This document shows, one piece after another, positions 1 to 12,620 of a stretch of 64,000 nucleotides of DNA. The DNA comes from Baylisascaris procyonis (Eukaryota > Nematoda > Chromadorea > Rhabditida > Ascarididae): positions 4,938,501 to 5,002,500 of the forward strand of contig JAZARR010000221.1 of the NCBI GenBank assembly GCA_037389465.1, written 5' to 3'. The notes below the pieces were generated by a model. The model worked only from the letters and a program-made list of their open reading frames with translations. It was not told where the DNA came from and did no database searches. Numbering within the stretch: the first letter of the stretch is position 1; each line of letters starts with the position of its first letter. Both the position numbers and the translations under genes were made by a program.

Positions 1-2042
1 TCCTTAATTCTCTCTCCTCCTGTCCTTTTCTTTGTAAGGCTATTCTTAATTTTAACTCCTGCTCACATCCCATTCTTTGTGAAGTCAACTTTGATCCTTT
101 TCTTTCCTTCCATCCATTTCCTTGTGAGTTTATTAAGTGAGTAATGTGAACATTATTATTACGCGATAATATCCTCGCCACTTGTAACGTAGACTACAAC
201 CATCAGTACTACCGATGAGTGAGCTGATTGAAAGAGGTGTTTTCTAATCAGCATGTTAGCGCATTCTCTGAATTAATTGCCAGGTTTATTAACGATGTTG
301 TTTTTTTTAACGTATAGCACTAAATTTACTGCTCTCGTTAATATTCTTTGGTGTTTAAATTTATTTATTCTGATTGATGATTACGATCTTATCAGTAATC
401 ACTTTCTTGTTAGTTCAACCTTTTTGTATTAAGGTAGTCTCCAAAAGAGGCATTAGGGTTACCTTCTTTATTTCAGTAGTGTTCAGAGACTTAAATCTAA
501 ATCTTTTAAGGATTTAGATGTAAGTCTTTGAACACTACTGAAATGTCACTTTCATTAATTGAATGGGCCAAACAGTCTCCATGGCAACAATAATTCCTCA
601 ATGACAACATTTATATCCGCCCAATAGCACGACCTAATCACTCTATGAGGTATAATTTTAGTGTCCGTTATATCTAATGTGATGCTAAAGTGAGTGATGT
701 TATTTCAGCCAATATTTTGGAATAAATCCTTTGAAGGTCGTAAAAAAATTTTATGCGAATATTTTTCAGACGTTTTCTTTTTTGTTCGCTATATGTGCAA
801 GAATTATTGGAATAGCATAGTGGACTGCAGTCCCTCTTTTGAACTGCTTCATTTGTGGCTAGCGTCGTTAACCACCTATACGTACTATACAATCGTTTAA
901 TATATGTTAGCACTTTCTAAAAGAACTATGATCAAATGACGTTCAAAAAATAGGAAAGAGACGTTTTTAATCTTTTTTAGGAAGTATTGTTGATTTTTTG
1001 CAGCTTTTACAGCGTTTAATTTGTAATGTTGATTCTTATGTAGGAATTACTAAACAGACAAACAGACAGACATGCGGACAGACACACTAAAATGCACACG
1101 TACAAATGCATCAAACATGGCATCAGACATTCACTAAAAGCGCCATTTCATCTCGGGAATCATTGAAGAATTCGTTATTTGTTTGTGATAATGTTTGCAC
1201 AGTAAAATTTCGATGTTATTGGCGCTTCGAATGGTCGCGTATACGAACTTTTATGTTTTTCTAAGTGGACATATTTCGTTCGAAGAGATTCATAGGCATT
1301 TAGATATGCCTAAAAAGTTGCATCGCATTTTACAACCGAGGTTGCGTTTTTTCGGCCTGGATGGAAAAATTACTTTTTCTCACTTGACGATGCTAATAAC
1401 TTCAAAGCCGTCTATGGTATCAGCTGCTTTTGCAATCTTTCTTTTCGCCTCGTTACCCAGACGTTAGCAAAATTATCTAGGCGTCTTTATTTCCCAGATA
1501 TAGTCAGAATCCTTTGGCATTTCATGTAATAGCAAGAGGTTAATTTGTGTAATCATTGCGATGTATTGAAAAAATCTTTTATTACCAATCGTTATTTATC
1601 ACAAATTTCTCTTAAAGTTCAATTTTGCAAACGTTTCGCTTGTGCGGGATAATGTTTAATGATTTAATTCATGTGGTACCATTGGGTTAGCACGAACGTT
1701 TTGTGCAGGAAACGTATTTAAATCTATTGCTTGTTTTTTGCCATGAATAATTCATGTGGTATCTTATTTAAATCCAAGTGGTAATATGTGGTATTTAATC
1801 CAAACGTATTTAAATCCATATGGTATCCATGTAGACAGTGTTCCGGCTGAAGGCATGTTTTGCATTTAGGTATTATTTGTTTCTAAACTGTTTCTGGACT
1901 TGTTCTGAGCGATCCGTGCAACATCCTGGCTATCGTTTTCTATGTTGCAAGTTGAGCCTACAGGAAGCATATCTTGCCATGAATAAGCAAATCTGCAATA
2001 GTGAAAGACGTTAATGTCTTTCTAATAATGGCATAAGCAATT
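1..2042. other. Intergenic region upstream of TPST; no gene recognised
   Basis: AT-rich sequence with no reading frame that I can match to a family. One open frame at 1195-1467 (+, 90 codons) is not recognisable and has no convincing splice context. The stretch contains a 34-bp-arm hairpin (470-544), a short CAGACA-rich patch near 1059-1105 that resembles the large satellite further right, and a block at about 1660-1830 where variants of 'cgtatttaaatcc' and 'catgtggtatc' recur several times. Confidence 0.5.
470..544. repeat. Near-perfect foldback (34-bp arms, 7-nt loop)
   Basis: The left arm (470-503) and right arm (511-544) are reverse complements over 34 positions with two mismatches, separated by the 7-nt loop TTTTAAG. 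The size is close to that of a microRNA precursor, but the loop is short and the arms are almost fully paired. A small foldback element or an endogenous siRNA hairpin is equally possible. No target-site duplication was evident. Confidence 0.7.
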
Positions 2043-2052
2043 TTGTTTTCAG
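2043..2052 (+). promoter_or_regulatory. Probable trans-splice acceptor of TPST
   Basis: A TTGTTTTCAG acceptor sits 46 nt before the chosen start codon. The sequence between it and the ATG is open in frame, so a conventional upstream coding exon cannot be excluded. Confidence 0.5.
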
Positions 2053-2098
2053 GTATGCAGGCAAGGTGATTCGTATCTCTCCCCAAGTGGAGCAATAT

Positions 2099-5000
2099 AT
2101 GAAGGGCAGGATGGCATTTCGTTCGAGGGTCTTCTTACTATGCTTGCTGCTATCGGCATTCGCATTTTATGTTTTATTATGGCCCTCAACAAGCACATCA
2201 CCACGCTATGCCCGTAGTATTGTTTCATTGCCGAAGCATTACACTGGCAATGTCAGCTCTCAATCAGCGTTTATTTTTATCGGTTCGCATTTAAACCTCT
2301 TAATTAACTTTTCTCAATACTGCTGAAAACTCTGTCGGATTGTAGTTATTTCGAGTTTGAAAACTTGCAGCAGCATACATTACTCATTAATGTTGTTCCA
2401 CTTTCAAGTTACTTCTGCTGCATCAAAACTTCCAGGATTTTTTCTCAGCAAAAGATGTTTGTCAGTCACTTTTTAAAGACTTCTTATCTGAAGGAAGCAG
2501 GCGCACTTTCATTTTTCTAAGTTTTGGTGTAAAAAAGTTTGAAAATAAACGTGTAAAAATCGATCATTTCATAAAATGGCGTAAAATTTTTTCGATGTTT
2601 AAGTGGGATTTTATTCGCATCCGGCATAGATGTCTCCCAGGCAGATCTACTAGAGAATTAATAAAGCTGCAATAACACTTAATGAAAGCGATGAGGGTAC
2701 CAAGCTTCTGAGGTTATTTGCAATAATTGTTTAGCGCAGCTACAGGTGTTGCTCATTTTTATTCATCTTCCCGCTAAAACAAAAATTCTCAATTTTCGAG
2801 TGCCAAAAATGGTTATTTCTAGGCGGCGTTCCAAGGTCGGGTACAACGCTGATGCGGGCAATGCTTGACGCACATCCTCTCATTCGTTGGTATATGCTAT
2901 ATTCTTTATTTCTTTCTTTCTCTCTCTTTTTATTTCTAATGCTGATGGTGTGCTGACGCAGCAAGGAAAATTTGAATTCGATTCTAACGTTCTTATACAA
3001 ATGAAATGAAATTGACATCTTCACTTGGAATAAAATTTGCCTTCCAAAACCCAAATTGGGATTCGTTATACGCATGGTAATTCTTTTTTTTTCGGCGAGT
3101 CAAAAATGAGAAAATATTAGGAAAATGGAGCACTCATATTTATCCACGCTTATGGCAATGCATTAGTTTGCTTGTCGGGTACTTTTTGTTTGTAATGAAA
3201 CGTTTACATAAAACTGCAAATTTCTGACATTTATTTCACCATTGAAATCTGCCTTTAATAGGCTATCATCATATGGCTAAAAGTTTGAAGCATCTGTTCT
3301 CAATGAGTGTTCAGATTGCCATCATCTCTGCTTGAAGCCATTTTTTTTTTTGCTTAGCAATATTGTTACAAACACCTACGCAGGTAATAGGAACTCGCAT
3401 CTTTTGTTTTGAGTGCAGTTAGCACATGAAATTCGATTCGTGCAGAGCGGTTTTTACCGAAAAATAGCAAACGCAACAAATCAGTTAAATCATTTGACCG
3501 ACGGCAGCGGCATACTACGAGTCTTCCCCTCCTCCTTTCCAGATCCTTTGCTTCTTCTTTTATATAGATGTCTCACTGAAAAAGATTCGTATTACGCCTA
3601 TACTATGAAAAGTCTTGAAGGTGGATGTTGGCTAGCGATGAAACTGCGCTCTGATTTTGCGCCTGAATTGTCGAATGCTTTTCCATTACGGATTTCTCAG
3701 ATCACCACATCTAGTATTTTATTTTTTTGTGATTCTTTGCTCAATTGTTTCTTTTTCATATTGAAGCGGGGAAGAGACACGGGTAATTCCTCGTATATTG
3801 GGTCTTCGAACGCAATGGAAACGAAACGAAAAAGAGTGGAGGAGGTTGAATGAGGCTGGCGTTAATGAGGGTGTACTCGATGACGCGGTTGCTTCTTTTA
3901 TTATTCAGGTTCCAGCTTACCTCGTTGATTCATCCGAAGAAATTATGGAGTTTTTTGCCTCCTAGTTTGCATTTAGACCATATTCCGTTTTTATACGCCC
4001 CTCCAAATTTACCCGTTTGTGCGTATATGTCCACATATACATGTGCTGCTTTTCTACGCCTATGTAGGTTTGGTAGCTTGAGCTTGAGGAACACTCGAGA
4101 CAAGCTTAGGAAATTTCGTGGACTTGAAATACACAGTAGGATGGCTTCCAATACCGTATTTCATGTTGATCCGTCGGCTCCAAAAGGAGCTGTGAATGTT
4201 TCAAGACGCAGCAATCTTACATCGGCTGAATCTTCTTTCACACCTGCTCTTTCAAAGAAAAGCGAACTCTTTGTATTTATTTTGTGTGAGCAATTGGGTC
4301 AGTTAAAATGTGAAAATATTTACATATTTTCCGTTCCGTTGGTAATTTATAAAAGTGGTTATAAAGTAAAAGCGCATGTTGGCCAACTCTTCCGACTTGC
4401 TTCTTCATTTTTCTTTCTGAGATAATGTAGCAAAGTGAACGGGAAGTCGCAAAGCTAAGTTGTTACTTGTAAATAATTTCTGGAAAACACATCAGCCGAG
4501 CTATCAAAGTAGTCAACATTTTCGATTACAAATTTCTCTGGGGAGATGAAAGTTTCGATGTTGATCTATGCGATTATGGCATTCTGATCGATAGTTTTTT
4601 GGAAGACTTTTCTCGCCGTTATTATTTATTCTTTTTATGTCCGTTATTATTTATTCTTTTTACGTTCTATTGATTTATTTTTGAGTGAATTCAGTGAGGA
4701 AAATTGAAGTGGAAATTTTTGATTTTTTCCCCAATTATTTTTCATAGTTCTTGGCGTCAATGAACTATTCGTATCAGTATTCTTGCCTGGACATCGCAAA
4801 TTTGATGGCATTTTTTTTCAAATTCTGCTCATATTTTATTCTCATTTAATTGCTTCTTCATTAAGCCTATTATAAATTTTCAGATAATAGCGGGTCATGG
4901 TGCACCGGCTGAGCGTTTATGTAATAAGGATCCATTTTCGCTGAAATCAACACAATATTTAGCGAAATTATTCCCCAATAGTAAATTTATATTGATGATT

Positions 5001-8000
5001 CGTGATGGACGTGCAACTGTGAATTCAATTATATCGAGACGGGTCACTATTACCGGCTTTGACCTACACGATCCTCGACAGTGTCTGCAAAAATGGAATA
5101 ATGCTATCACGATCATGTTCGAGGTATGTTTGTCGTTCTTCACTTTCGTTCAGTTTCCATAATAAACTGTTGCTGGTTCACCGACAAAATGAGTGCAGGT
5201 GTTTCTGTCCCTCTTTTGCCCCCCTCCCATTCCCTCCCCGTTCACATTCGCATTCACTATAACAAATCTTTTTGTTCTATTTCGAGAGTCCTTTTTTTCG
5301 ATTCAGTTTGTTCTAAAACTTTGGAACGTATTTTTCTTGTTTCGAATCTCATCAATAGACTATGACCGCTTAAACCTTGTTTTCAAAAACAGCAATCGAA
5401 CATCGAACTTCCTGTGCCCACGGATTCCTCGATGTCTGACAGTAATTGAACATTTAAAAAAGTAATGTGGCTACAGAATTCGGCAAAAAAATTGGAGCTT
5501 TTGCATCAAAAAAGTTAAGATGTTCGAACATTGCTTTCAAAGAAATTGACATCATTCGCTTCGACTCTTTTTAAGGTGAAGGATTCATTATCACCGTGAT
5601 ATGTGATTAGTCGCTGATTATGCAAACAGTATAAAATCTTCACATGCAAATATTTTGTCTTCTGTATGAATTTTGTCCACTATTTTATTTATGAGACGTG
5701 AATGTTTATAACATTCATTCATGTTAAACATTAAGAGATGGTAATATCTTCATAGAAATACACAGCTTTTAGCAGCATTAAATTGTTGGACGTCATATAA
5801 AATAATTTTAGCAATGTCAGTCTGTGGGTCGTGCACGGTGTTTAATGATGTATTACGAGCAATTGGTTTTGCATCCTGAAAAAGAAATGCATAGATTGCT
5901 TCAGTTTCTCGACATTCCGTGGAACTCTTCAGTACTTCATCATGAACAATTCATCGGCAAGGATATCTCCCTCTCAAAGTATCATACTCGATTATTCTTT
6001 CAAAATTTAAAATCAAATAATTTTTTATGCGGTTCTACTATATTAGCTATTCTCAGCCGGCCGTGAGTTTGTTGGGGCTGGAATGTTTTCGAATATAATA
6101 TTAAAATGGCTTCACTTATTTCACTGTTCGTTTCACCACTGTTTTGATAAATTTGGTTTGCCGCTTATCCACAAACGGTTATTGAGAAATCTTCCGTAGG
6201 AAGCGGCTTGCTAGGAATTTTTTCTTTCATATTTTAGGAAATTCTCTTGGGGCACTTTTGAATTGATTAAAAATTAATGGCAAACTTTATATCATTTGTA
6301 TTCTTTTAGCAGTTGATAAGGTTGTAATTTTACAGGCTACAGCCTGTTGTGTAGCCTGAACACAGGAATATTTTTGGCCACGTTTTATCTCACCAACTAT
6401 GTGGTTTCTCATTTGCTGTCTACGCAACCTCCCATTGTGCTGTTTTGCGGACTATTTTATTCGCCTTTTTTTGATTTTTATATAATTTTTATAGTTGGGC
6501 TAGGGTTACTTTTAAGAGCCTTTTTGACAAAATCAAAAAATTTTTTTCAGAGTGGAGAGATCAACCGATCAAGTGGTGAAACCGGTTAATTTGGATGCGC
6601 TAACGAAATGGGTTGGCAAATTCCCTGATGATGTTATCGCCGATATGCCACAAATAGCACCGATGCTTGCGGAGCTAGGGTTTGTGTCTGTGGTTATTTG
6701 ATTTTACTATCTTAGATCATCGTGGATTGGAGCAGAGCTCCGAATCCTTGTTTCCATTTGGATGCTGCGCACATATGAAAGTATGTTTCTTCTCAGTCTA
6801 GCGCCACGTAAAAACTAGGCTTAAAATAGAACAAACGGTGCAAAAGCTTTTTGCACTATCAATGAAGATTGAACTATTAAATTGAATTTGATGGCAGTTA
6901 TTGTAGCGGCAGACTACTCATACTAGCTTATCTTTTTATTTACAGAAACATTTTGAAAGCTCAGCTATTATAACATATTACGGCATACTATCAGAGTAGG
7001 TAAACAGAATACTGACTGACATTATGCAGAAAAATGTACGGTGTTGTTGATTTACGGCACCAAAATTCAGGCTTGAGTATATTTATATTTTCGCTATATC
7101 AAATTGTGTCTTTTCTTTGGTTATTTAGCACTAATTTAGTTAAGAAGAGAGGGAGAGGAGATGGGGGCTGTTGCTTTTTAGCGTATATCAGACCAAATCT
7201 TAGTACGTAGTGAACGTCCACTGTACTGCTTCGAGCATTGTTTAAATGCTGGAAAGATGTGGGTCTTATTGTTGGAAACGAGTTGGCGTGGTTCCTGAAG
7301 GAGCATACATGGTAAACAATAAAGGATTTCGATAAAATATGGAAGGGGGGACCGAAGTGGGAGAGGTAAATGTGGTTCGAGGAGCAGGCGTCCCTGCCAC
7401 CCATTCACCTGAAAAAGGACAGAACCGATAAGGACGCTGCAGGCTATTTAGCGTGGTCAAATTATGCGGTGCGCAATGTTTGCTAAGGATTGATTCTTCG
7501 ATATTAATCAAGGACGAAATGTGGCCTGCTGGATATTAGACAGGGAGATGTTTTTGTGGAGAGGAAGAAATCAATTCAGGATAAAAGGTTCGAAAAATAA
7601 CTCACGGCAACAAAAGACTGAAGGAAATGGGCAGAAATGCAGTATGGATGAAAACGCCTCTTTTGCCCATTCGTCTTAATTGAAAAAAATGAGAAAAACC
7701 TCAGAGACTTGCCATTAAAATGCAACAGTCATTACATTGCAACAATGCAACAAAAATGCAACAAAATTCAGAGGAAAGTGTAAATGCAACAGTCATTCGG
7801 CGCGGACATTGTTTCATGCATATTCATAGAGCACTGGACTCTTCTTTTGGGCGTCAATAAAGAAACTTCTATATTCAACAGGGGAGTAGTATGTACTGTG
7901 AAGCGCTTCCAGAATTCAACGCAAGTTGTGAATTGATAAGTGGCACTGACGTCGCTCAAACAAAAAATGCGCATCCTTGCCAGTGAACTTTCCCTTTCTC

Positions 8001-8610
8001 CCACTCTTTCTTTCTTTCTCTCTCTACTATTTCCTAAAGGGTTCGGAAAGCGGAAGATGTACGGCTCGGTCGTTTTGCTGATTACACCAATTATTTCCCG
8101 GATGACCATTTTAAGTGGTCTGACCCATCGTATAAATCTTTTAACGAAGATGCTTTCGCCGTTTTGCAATCCGACTATGACCTAGTTTGCTCAGAAATGC
8201 AACTTTCTTGATCCAATAAAATGCCTCTCTCTCTTAGAGCTTGATCCAACGACCTGAAAGTCGGTATAGGATGTCTTACTTCGTATCAATTACTGTCATA
8301 GGTGGTAAATCAGGCGTGAGTGATTCCCGAAATGAAGTCACCATATATGCAAGTAGGAACATAAATAAAAATGCGCGCGAAATTATACGCACAGATATGA
8401 TGGCGCCCGCGATGCATTTTGAGAATGCAGTTTTTTACAAAGAGTAATTCTAGCTATGATCCACTGGCGAATCCACCGAACTATGGTAAACCGGATGATA
8501 TGGTGTTGAAGAATACGAACGACATGCACGAGAACAGTGAGCATTGGTACAGAAAAGCAGTTGAAATGGTCGCCGATCCGGAACGCGTCGACCCACCATT
8601 GCCTCAGTGA
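2099..8610 (+). CDS. tpst: Tyrosylprotein sulfotransferase (TPST), complete, 7 exons
   Basis: Transfers sulfate from PAPS to tyrosines of secreted and membrane proteins in the trans-Golgi. Exons: 2099-2282, 2823-2889, 3767-3908, 4884-5123, 5812-5978, 6551-6679, 8454-8610; all phases join and give 361 residues (human TPST1 has 370). The N-terminus is a type II anchor: a short basic tail, then a hydrophobic segment at about residues 11-28. The PAPS 5'-phosphosulfate loop [19 protein letters not shown] (about 62-80) spans exons 1-2. [11 protein letters not shown] follows, with the presumed catalytic Glu at about residue 87. Later blocks are [41 protein letters not shown] and [12 protein letters not shown]. 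The first ATG of the hydrophobic exon was chosen, but the frame is open back to the acceptor at 2052. The exon 3 acceptor (ATTGAAG) is unusual. The introns (540-1774 nt) contain only unrecognised open frames. Confidence 0.93.
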
Positions 8611-9394
8611 GATCTAGGTAATAGCCCTTGCTTAATTTCTATGGGCCAAATGATCCGAAACGAGCGTCCATATTTGGGGGGAAACACATCACAAAAATTT
8701 TTTTGAAGTTGTTTAGCGACAGAGGTGACGCTTTTGAAACATGCTTAAATTGTTCATTTATAGAATAAGGTTTATTGGATAGCGAACGTAAATTGTTTCC
8801 ATTTTTTTTCTGGTGAACTCATTCCTCGAGTGACCTATTAAAATATATTTAACCATTACTTTGTCGAGAAATTATTTCCGTCGTTCTGATGCAGAGTAAT
8901 GGATCGTTGTAACCACTATGTACAGTACTGACTCTACCTGTTGTAAATATAAGAGCTTTGTTATTAGTTCATGGATTTCATCTTCGATTTTGTATTTACC
9001 GCTATTAGACTATGTTGGATAGTCGTACGATCGATGTGTTTAATTTGTGATTTGTTTAACACCATGTTAATGAAATCAAAAATTCGGCAGCATACCATTC
9101 CATTATATCACCAGAATATAAGTTCAACAGTTACTCCATCTGGTATTCACGTATTGAAAAAGTCAGATTAACTTATGTCATGATCGTCCCGAGCGATCAT
9201 ATTAGCTGCGATAGTGAATGATTATTCATGTGTTTATAGTTCTATTATTAATAAAGTTCTTTGCTATAGAACAAAACCAGCCATTTCAGCCCCTCCGAGG
9301 AAGTTCACCATACATCTGGGTACCTTAGAGACGGTATGCTTTGTTTTGAATATCGGTGTTCTTACTAATAACTAACATTTTTCCACACGAAGCA
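8611..9394. other. TPST 3' flank, with candidate poly(A) signal
   Basis: AT-rich 3' flank between the TPST stop and the satellite boundary. An AATAAA hexamer occurs at 9250-9255, about 640 nt after the stop, and could end the transcript. No other gene is visible. The change into A/C-only sequence is abrupt at about 9395. Confidence 0.5.
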
Positions 9395-9927
9395 ACACCG
9401 CACCACACACACAACCACAATCTCACACAACAGAAACACTCACAGACACACTCGGACGACAGACAAGGACACACACCGGCACCCACAGACACTGACACGG
9501 ACACAGGCAAAGACACAAAATCATACACACAGACATATGAAAAGAGACACATACACGGGCACACACATGCACACATACGCACACAGATATGTACCCGGAG
9601 CACCACATTCAGACACACACAGACACGCGCAGAGGGACAGACAAATACAGGCACACGCAGGCGCAGACACGCCACACAGACAGACACACACGGGCACACG
9701 CATATACACACAGACACGGACACATACAGACACACCGACACACACAGACATGGACACCCAGACACAGATAACCACAGACAGACACAGAAACAGACGCACA
9801 GACACACGGACATAGACACATACAGGGACGGAGACACAGACACGGAACACACACAGGCACAGACACGGACACAGACAGACAAGCGGACACAGACAGACAC
9901 GCACGGACACACGGGCACACACAGACA

Positions 9928-10295
9928 CACGGGCACACACATACACACAGACACATACAGAGACACACGCACGCGCACAGACATGCAGGCACACAGACAA
10001 GCACACACAGACACATGCAGAGATACACGCACGCACACAGACAGACACAGACAAACACACAGACATGCAGACAAACGGACACACAAACACGCACAGACAC
10101 ACACACGGACACACGGGCACACACATACACACAGACACATACAGAGACACACGCACGCGCACAGACATGCAGGCACACAGAAAAACACACACAGACACAT
10201 GCAGAGATACACGCACGCACACAGACAGACACAGACAAACACACAGACATGCAGACAAACGGACACAGAAACACGCACAGACACACACACGAACA
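9928..10295 (+). repeat. Higher-order unit of 184 bp, tandem pair
   Basis: Two adjacent copies with an offset of exactly 184 bp: the word AGACACACGCACGCGCACAG starts at 9961 and again at 10145, and AGATACACGCACGCACACAG starts at 10021 and 10205. The copies differ by only a few bases. Related units occur near 12,066-12,210 and, inverted, near 14,550-14,680. Confidence 0.75.
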
Positions 10296-12620
10296 CAGAC
10301 ACACACAGACACGCGGACACAGACACACAGAAACGGACACACACAGAAACACACACGGACACACGAGCACACACATACACCCAGACCCAGAAACAAGCAC
10401 GCACACAGACACACACAGACAGATACAGACACACACGGACGCACACAGACAGACACATATCGACACAGACACGCGCATACAGGCACGGATACACGGACAC
10501 ATACAGAGACACACACACACAGACAGACACAGACAGACACACCACGCGGAGACACACAGGCACACACACGGACACAGACACACAGGCACGCGGACGCACG
10601 GTCACACACATACACAGAGACACATAAAGAGACACACGCGCGCACACGGACATGCAGACGCACGGACACGGAAACATACACACACAGAGACACACACATA
10701 CACACAGATACAGACACACACAGACACATACAGACAGACAAACACACAGACACACACAGACACGGACACACAGACACAGACAGACACACACAGATACAGA
10801 CCCACAGACACACACACACGGGCACACACACAGACACATCCACAGACACACGCACGCACACAGACATGCAGACAAACGGAAACAAACACACACAGACATA
10901 CACACAGACACGCACACACACAGACACGGACACACGGGCACACATACACACAGGCATACAGAGACACTCACGCACACAGACATGCAGACACACGGACACA
11001 GACACACACAGGCACACAAACGGACACAGACACACACAGACACGCCGACACAGACACACGGACACGGACACACGGGCACACACATACACACAGACATACA
11101 GGGGCGCACACAGACACACACGGGCGCACACAGACACACACAGACAGGCACACACACTGACACAGACACGCGCACACAGACACGGATACACGGTCACATC
11201 CAGAGACACACACAGACAGACACAGACACACGGGCACACACATACACACAGACACATACAGAGACACACGCACGCTCACAGACACGCAGACACACGGACA
11301 CAAACACGCAAACAGACACACAGACACACACAGGGACGCACACAGACACGCGGACAGACACGGACACGCCGGCACACACATACGCACAGACACACACACA
11401 GACACAGACACACACAGACAGGCGGGCGCAGACACACGCACGCACACAGGCAGACGCACAGACACAAATACACACAGACACATACAGACAGACAAACACA
11501 CAGACACAGACACACACAGAGAGGCGGACACGGACACACACGGGCACACAGACACAGACGGACAAACATACAGACACAGACCCACAGACATACACACATA
11601 CGGACACACGGGCACACACGTACACACAGACACATACAGAGACACGCACGCACACAGACAGACGCACAGACACAAATACACACAGACACATACAGACAGA
11701 CAAACACACAGACACAGACACATACACAGACGCACACAGACACACACGGACACAGACACACACAGACACGCGGGCACACGGACACAGGCGCGCAAACACG
11801 GGCACACACATAGACGCAGACATATACAGAGACACGCACGCACACAGACATGCACACACACAGACACGCAAACAGACAAACAGACACACACACAGACACA
11901 CACACGGACACACACACAGACACGCGGACACAGGCACGGACACACCGGCACACACATACACAGACACATACAGAGAGACACACACAGACACACGGGCACA
12001 CGGACACACGGACACAGACACGGAAACACGGGCACACGCATAGACGCAGACATATACGGAGACACACGCACGCGCACAGACATGCAGACACAGAGACAAA
12101 CACACACAGACACATGCAGAGATACACGCGCGCACACAGACAGGCACAGACACACACAGACATGCAGACAAACGGAAACAGAAACACGCACAGACACACA
12201 CGAACACAGACACACAGACACGCGGACACAGACACACACACAGAAACGGACACACAGAAACACACGCGGACACACGGGCACACACACAGACAGGCGGACA
12301 GAGACACGGACACAGACACGGGCACACGGACACAGACGCGCACACACGGGCACACACATAGACGCAGACATATGAAGAGACGCAGACACACACACACGGT
12401 CACAGACACACACGCGGACACAGGCATAAACGGACACACACGGACACAGATAGACACACAGACACGCACACACACGGACACAGACACACGCGCAGACACG
12501 GGGACAGAGACACGGGCATACACACAACACACACAGACAGACATAAACACAGACACACAAAGACACGCGCGCACACAGACACATGCAGAGACACACGCAC
12601 GCACGCAGACATGCAGACAC

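Noticed and set aside
1195..1467. 90-codon open frame on the plus strand
   Set aside because: No recognisable family, composition typical of AT-rich background, no supporting splice sites.
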